This document shows positions 57,701 through 64,000 of a DNA stretch of 64,000 nt, piece by piece (the first letter of the stretch is position 1; every line of letters begins with the position of its first letter). The translations under genes were made by a program, and so were the position numbers. Location: NCBI RefSeq assembly GCF_009730915.1, contig NC_052473.1, positions 16,636,100-16,700,099 of the forward strand, read 5' to 3'. Source of the DNA: Dioscorea cayenensis subsp. rotundata. Its lineage: Eukaryota; Streptophyta; Magnoliopsida; Dioscoreales; Dioscoreaceae. The notes beneath the pieces were generated by a model. That model saw nothing but the letters and a program-made list of their open reading frames with translations. It did no database searches and was not told the DNA's origin.

Positions 57701-60700
57701 ACTTTCCTTCTCTTGATGAATATTGGTTAGTAAACATTTTCTAAAAAAAGGAAAATCAAAGTTATGCTACAAAGCCTTCACTTACCGTGATTCTGCTAAA
57801 TAGATGTGTGCTTGGGGACTGTTAAGGAAACCTTCAGCATAGCAAGCCTTGGATTCAGACATATCCCTATAATGTTTATGGTGTAATGGATCTAAACTGC
57901 ACATATCAATCTTTGTAGCATTTAATAGCAATTAAATCTAGTTCTATAGTTTCCTTATCCTAGCATCTCCTAGATTCATTCGGATGCATTATTCTCACCT
58001 GTTCATTAGCGGTTATTATCCCTTTGTGGATCTGCATTTTGCAACAACCAGTGCAATTGTTTTGCAAAAAACTGCCTCTGCATTAATTGTGTATTTTGAA
58101 TCTTTGATTTCTTTAGCTTAAAGTATTTTGAGATTAAAGCTTGATTTTGGAGATTCTGTCAAATTAGATTTAAACTCCTGAGGCTCAAAGCTATAAGTAT
58201 AGCAGTACCTATAAAACAATTCTATTTCTGTGTATATTTAAGCCTGCCACTAGCCTGCAAAATTGAGGTTAGCTACCAGATGAAAAACTCTATAAAGGAG
58301 ACAGCTGAAATGGCTATCCTCTAGTCTATTTCTAGACTATGAAATTAAATTCTTTCAGCTCTTGTTTGGTATCTTATCTTAGTTCGCATAATGACACTTA
58401 TCTTTGTGATGCAGCTGGATGAACGGGCTGTTGATGCAGTTATGAATAAACTTTTTAAGAATTATAAAACATGGTGTAAATTTTTGGGCCGCAAGCACAG
58501 TTTACGGTAGTGTAACAACTTTGCATAATTGTGGCTCTTAGTGTTCCAACTACTTCTTATGTTTTTCATTGCATAATTCATTTTACTGTTATTATTTAGG
58601 CTGCCTCAAGGTCAACAAGAAGTGCAGCAGAGGAAGATCCTCTACATGGGTCTATATCTTCTTATCTGGGGTGAAGCTGCTAATGTCCGCTTCATGCCAG
58701 AATGCCTGTGTTACATTTTTCATAATGTAAGCTTTTTTTCTCTTTTGTTTGTGTTACTGTGGTCAGACTCATTTCCTGTCTTCTATTTCTTTAGTTCTCA
58801 TTTAAAAGATGGTCTAATGTACATGAATACTTCCAGATGGCATATGAACTACATGGACTACTTGCTGGAAATGTTAGTGTAGTTACTGGAGAAAATATTA
58901 GACCTTCATATGGTGGAGATGATGAGGCTTTTTTGAAAAAAGTTATCACACCAATATACCATGTTATTGCGAAGGTAAATGATACTATGCTAGTAAGATG
59001 CGCAGATAATTCTGATTTATCATACTTTGGGCTTAATGATGAACTTATTGGTTTTATTTACTAGGAAGCCAATAAAAGTGACAATGGCAAGGCGCCTCAC
59101 TCATCTTGGTGCAACTATGATGATCTGAATGAATACTTTTGGTATGTGATGAGTTTGACACACTAACTCCATTAACTTAGAATAATCTCTTGTGTGCTTC
59201 AAGAAATGAAGCTAAATAAATGGTTCAGGTCATCTGATTGTTTCTCCCTGGGATGGCCCATGCGTGACGATGGTGATTTCTTTAAATCAACACTTGAAAC
59301 GCGGCCCCTAGCAAAGGTATTGTGTTAAATATGTAATGGAAATTACATTTACTTGTTCATACTTTGATGAAATGGCCATTGTCTGCTGAACTGCAGGCAG
59401 GAAACTCATCTCAGAAGAGTTCTGGTCCAAGAACAGGAAAATCAAATTTTATTGAGACCAGAACGTTTTGGCACATCTTTCGAAGTTTTGATCGCCTATG
59501 GACCTTTTATATACTGGCCTTGCAGGTAAAATTGCCGATGCAATATAACACAACTATCTAGGCTCCATTGAGTCTTCACTTTCTCAAACTCATTTTTCCA
59601 GGCAATGACTATCATCGCATGGAGTGGTTATTCTCCATTGGAAATTTTTCAAAAGGACATCTTGTATTCAATATCTAGCATTTTCATCACAGCAGCCTTC
59701 CTTCGGTTTCTCCAAAGTATGAGTTTCATTTTAGCCTGCTTATGATTAATAATGTTCATTCTGCTTCTTAGGTTTGCCTGAGAGTTATATGCTTTCAATA
59801 ATTGGTTGAATTTCTACTATTACTTATTTGGTATGAAATAAGGTATTGTCAACATAGAAGGCTGCCAGTCTTGGTCTGAATTGCATGTGATATTATAAGA
59901 AAATTGAATAAAACATTCCTTGTTTATAGGTGTAACATGTAAAATTCATATCTGATATGTGCTTTTGATTAGTACAGAAGGTAGGGAAATTCCTCGATGA
60001 TAATATAGGGCAAATTTTGCAGCATGTAATTGGATGATTGCTCTATGATCCATTTCAGGATCTTACATTATATGAACTTGCCCCATTTTTCCTTAGTTTA
60101 TGTTTGCCTCTGCTGATTTTCTGTTATGTGTCTTTTCTCTCGTTTAACTATCTTTGATTGATGTCAGGTTTCCTTGATCTTGTCTTGAATTTCCCTGGTT
60201 ACCACAGATGGAGGTTTACTGATGTCCTCAGAAATATTCTCAAGATAATAGTCAGTCTTGCATGGGTCATTATTCTTCCTTTGCTTTATTTTCAATCAAA
60301 GTCACCCATAAATTTTCCATTTAAAGATCTGATGAAGTGGCTCAAGCAAATAAAAGGAGTACCGGAATTATATATCTTGGCTGTCATACTTTACTTGCTC
60401 CCAAATTTGCTCACAGTGGTGCTTTTTCTATTTCCCATGCTTCGGCGCTGGATAGAAAACTCTGATTGGCATATTATCAGGTTGCTTTTATGGTGGTCTC
60501 AGGTACTGAACCACTCTTTAATCTTGCAAATATTTGTGTTTTTGTTAAACTTCCTGTTTAGTTATTTATGGCAACTAAATTATACTTATAAGTTCAGAGT
60601 AAAGAAAACTCACTCCAGAGTGTAGGCACTAATATTCAATTTGAGCATCCAATAACAATTGAATTTTAGATTGAAGGCATCAGCATCCTTTTGAAGAATT

Positions 60701-62572
60701 GATGGTACTTTGTAGTGCCAAATATTTGGGTAATTTAAATGAATTGCAATTAACACATTCTTTACAAAAGACCGTATTTATCAAACTTACAGGAATTTTG
60801 ATAATTGTATTTTCTTATTTATGACATATCTGGCTGATTTGAAGAATATTTTCTTCATGGTATTTTGCTCTTCCAGGTGCCCTTTTCCGTCATTCAGCCC
60901 AACCTGCTGCTCTTTGCAAAGCCATTGTAGTTAGGTTCTTTTTGTGACTAACATTTTATTAACCCATAGTGCATTAAGATCATGTTCTTCCCTTTGAAAA
61001 TAAGTTGTCCTAGTGTCAGTGGCACTAGGCAATACACCTTATCCAACATTTCGTTTTTCTGTATCTTCTAGATACTACCTATCAATCCCAATGGTCCCAT
61101 TATTATGATGTCTGCTGTAAGTGGGATGACCTACACAGCCCATCTACAGTCCATTTTGAATTTCATTCACTTGTTTCTTCTGATTTTTGATGAAATGTTT
61201 ACTTCATATTCCAGAAATAGTTTTGCTTAGTTTTTGTTTTCTTTGGCATTAGACAATATATTTCAGCATTTAATGTTGTAAAATACCTGAATAAAAAATA
61301 ACTGTCAATGTTGGCATCTTTTGACATTTAATTGCAAACTTCAATCTCGGGTTCTCTCTCAGATCTTATGCCGAGATTTAATTCCAAAAATACCAATATT
61401 CTTATTCTCTGGATGGTTCACAGACTTTTCCATGAAGAATGAATGCGATCTGTTATGTATATTGTGTCTATTCTAAATATTATATCATATTGGTGGAGAC
61501 CTTTGCTTACATTGTGAAAGTGATCATCTACATGCAACTTCCTAAATTGACTTTATATATGTATGTATATCAATGTTTTCAATGTTTTGCGTCTTTCTAT
61601 TGATGTATCACATTTTGCATTTTATTTCCCAAGTGGCCTGATACTTATTTTTTGCGATTTCTTTTCTGTTCATTTTAACTTTATTAACAAGTTTCCGTCA
61701 AATGATTGGCAAGATTAACTTAGTCATTAGTGTTGTCATTGTGGTCACATACTTTAGTTGATAAGTTGTAGCATAATCATCAAAGCAGCATGCCTTTCTA
61801 ATTTTTTCTGTACTATTTTATTTAATTCACTAAATCTATTAATTTGCTACTCCAGCCAAGGATTTATGTTGGACGCGGTATGCATGAAAGTCAGTTTGCA
61901 CTTTTCAAGTATGTATATGCAGAAAATTAAGTTGTTACAATTTAAGTGTGTTATACTTCCCCCTTTATATCACTGACAACTTGCCAACTTGGTGTTTTTT
62001 CCGCTGCAGGTATACTTTGTTTTGGGTGCTACTCTTGTGTTCCAAGATAGCTTTCAGTTACTATTTCCAAGTATGCCTCTTATTTCTAAATGCATCTGCT
62101 GACAGTTCCTCATATCACCCTTAGTTCTTTAATTTATATTGTCGTTCAGGTAAAACCTATGATTCAACCAACAAGAGATATAATGAAAGTGCACAACATT
62201 CATTATGCTTGGCATGAGTTCTTTCCGAATGGTTTGCTTCCCCTTTCTCCATGACTTGTTGTGAAACTTGTCAGCTTGGCAGTTAATCATACTGTTGATC
62301 TTCTGTTCCATGCAGCTCCAAATAACATTGGCGCTCTCATTTCTCTCTGGGTTCCTGTGGTCTTGGTTAGTTTTTCCATTTATTGTTCATTTGAGAAAGT
62401 TATGATGTGCTGGTTCTTGAGTTTTGGTGGAGAAGAGCATATATACTCTCCCATTATGAGTCTTATTTAAGACAAGTTTCTACAGGTTTATTTTATGGAT
62501 ACTCAGATATGGTATTCAATATACTCCACCTTGTATGGCGGTGTTTCTGGAGCATTTGATCGACTTGGAGAG
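52662..62572 (+). CDS. Callose synthase (1,3-beta-glucan synthase), CALS1-4 type, 5' part
   Basis: Twenty exons join in frame to the first 756 residues: 52662-52842, 52946-53046, 55684-55805, 56692-56788, 56880-56990, 57099-57227, 57320-57412, 58415-58506, 58600-58726, 58837-58974, 59065-59141, 59229-59316, 59397-59525, 59602-59716, 60168-60502, 61856-61908, 62010-62070, 62150-62231, 62316-62365, 62486-62572. Every border is GT-AG. Seen: [20 protein letters not shown] near the start, GRGVRQFKT, a Vta1-like N-terminal region (to about 190), the FKS1 domain-1 region (about 316-450; [29 protein letters not shown]), then transmembrane segments from about 480, and [16 protein letters not shown]. 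Similarity is highest to the Arabidopsis CALS1-4 group. The enzyme makes callose from UDP-glucose at the plasma membrane or cell plate. The family is about 1,900-1,950 residues, so the catalytic loop and C-terminal membrane domain lie beyond the window. No frameshift or stop seen. Confidence 0.95.
54222..54261. repeat. (TA)n microsatellite in intron 2
   Basis: About 20 TA units. Confidence 0.9.
54721..54753. repeat. (GA)n microsatellite in intron 2
   Basis: About 16 units, directly after a short TA run. Confidence 0.9.
55033..55360. mobile_element. MITE in callose synthase intron 2
   Basis: Same family as 2168-2514 (GTCTTGTTTGGTTTGGCTTT at the left, a GATCCAAAGCAATGC inverse end at the right, with the shared internal AAGTGCTTTTCC and AGAAGTGTAAAAATAAGC). 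Confidence 0.5.
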
Positions 62573-63997
62573 GTAAATGAAATTGTAGTAGTTATTCCAA
62601 CCTTTATAGGAGATGTTTCTGTCAAAATCTGTTAGTTCTTTCTGAAATGTCTACTTTATAAGAAAGTAACCTTGCTCTTTGTTTTCCAAGGAAAATTGAA
62701 CCTCTATGACTGGCATAATTTTGGATGTTATGGATCAGGCTAGAGGCAATTATGCTATTTGTCATATTAACTTTTTTATTGTGTTTTTTCTGTGGATCAT
62801 TCTTTTTATTAATTGGATAAGAAAGAATGCGGTATGACACAAAGTTTTCCAAGTTTATGACTGAATTTGAATGGGTTCCTTTGCCAGTTGTATATTTTCA
62901 TTTGTTCTTATACCATGAGAAAACATTTGGATTGGATGGGTATGATCTTTGGCAGAAACATTTCAACTAGTCAGTAAACACATTAAATACTAATTTTAGA
63001 TGGCATTTGTCACAGCCTAATAAGAGAAAAAGGGTCCACTTAAGGGAACTGTGGATGTCTTTCGGTTTGATCTAGGAAAACATCTTGTTATTGCGTTCGG
63101 TTCAGCACCCTATCATCAATCATGCACATTTCCAAAGCTCCTTTATCTCCTCTAACTTTGGCTTGCCCCAACAGGATTTCATTGTTGTCAGAAGTAAATA
63201 TGGTTGGGATGAAAGTGCCTTTTAAATAAATTAAATATCTGCAATTCCCTTTTTATTGGTTAGGCGATCGCCATTTTCTTTTATATTTATTAAAATTTTT
63301 ACTTTCCATCCTCATTGCAGTTGTATGAAACATATGAAATTTTGATAATATTGGTTGCTTACTTTATGAATGTGACTTTTTTTTTTGTTATTTTTGTATA
63401 TTAACAAAATTGGTCAAAATTAGGTTAAGCTCAAGTTGAGTCACAGACTTCTCCATTTCTTCTTACATATTCATATTTGATGTTTTCTATCAGGTTGAGT
63501 GTAATCCTTTGTGTCCTTATTAAATTAGTTTTGCATTCACTTACTGTATACTCTTTTAGGCCAACACCATTCTTTGGCAATAACATCATGAGTACCTTTT
63601 CAAATAGATAAAGGTGAAGACAACATTCTATTTAATGGGGAACACTCAATCCATCAAGCATCTGTTGTACTTGTAAAAGTTCCTGCATGCATTCTCTTGC
63701 TGTTCCAGGATTTTCTTTCTCTGAGCACCATTTTGTTGCACTTTCTGTTAGAGAATTATCGCCTTTCTCTTATTGTGATTAACCAATATTAATGAAGACA
63801 TAGTATTTGTAACTTTGCAGTGCATTTCAACATAAAATAAGTTTTCTACCCGTTATGCATTTGTGCTTATAGAACACAAACAGAAGGCATGTTACTAGGT
63901 AGCTAGTCTTTCAAACTTTTGAATGGTGACTAATTTATGGTCCTTTATTTGTAGCTATCTCAATAGCATTTGCAAGTACAAGCAATACGTAACTTCC
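62573..63997 (+). other. Callose synthase intron, continuing past the window
   Basis: Begins with the donor GTAAAT after exon 20 (LGE). The next expected exon (IRTLGMLRSRF in the family) is not found before the end, so this intron exceeds 1.4 kb. Confidence 0.7.
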
Positions 63998-64000
63998 NNN

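Overview
This is nuclear DNA of a flowering plant. It has spliced genes with GT-AG introns, AT-rich intergenic DNA, and plant transposon families (hAT, Tourist/Harbinger, Stowaway, a small LTR element, LINE and SINE remnants). GC-rich first exons followed by AT-rich later exons suggest a monocot, but that is only a hint. The first 228 and last 3 bases are N.

Layout. 0.2-5.8 kb is transposon-rich and holds a broken fragment of a family B DNA polymerase of the mitochondrial linear-plasmid type. 5.9-16.2 kb and 17.9-27.6 kb are two diverged direct copies of one ~10 kb block. I find no convincing protein gene in either copy. Each is filled with minus-strand elements that look like box C/D RNAs. 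27.7-34.2 kb is AT-rich spacer with MITEs. Three protein genes follow: a DUF1068 gene (+, 34386-38316), a convergent ABHD17-like alpha/beta hydrolase (-, 39226-43164) and, after 9 kb of gene-poor DNA, the first 756 codons (20 exons) of a callose synthase of the CALS1-4 type (+, 52662 to beyond the window end).

The most unusual part is the 5.9-27.6 kb array. Read on the minus strand, at least ten elements have the same plan: a terminal stem, box C (GUGAUGA), a hairpin with a conserved 3x1 internal loop (GGC-RKG-GCAG / CUGC-A-GCC), a C'-like UGAUA, a short variable stretch, box D (CUGA) and the closing strand of the terminal stem. The terminal stem changes sequence between copies but stays paired (GAGGCU/AGCCUC, GAGGU/ACCUC, GGCU/AGCC), and the hairpin also shows a paired change. 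A dozen or so further copies are degenerate. Four related leader regions (near 27.5, 21.2, 16.2 and 9.9 kb) suggest four minus-strand transcription units. My inference is a plant cluster of orphan, long box C/D RNAs carried in host transcripts. I do not recognise the RNA family, and expression cannot be judged from sequence.

The three protein genes have no evident functional link with the array or with each other: a membrane-anchored coiled-coil protein of unknown function, a probable protein de-S-acylase, and a plasma-membrane or cell-plate glucan synthase.
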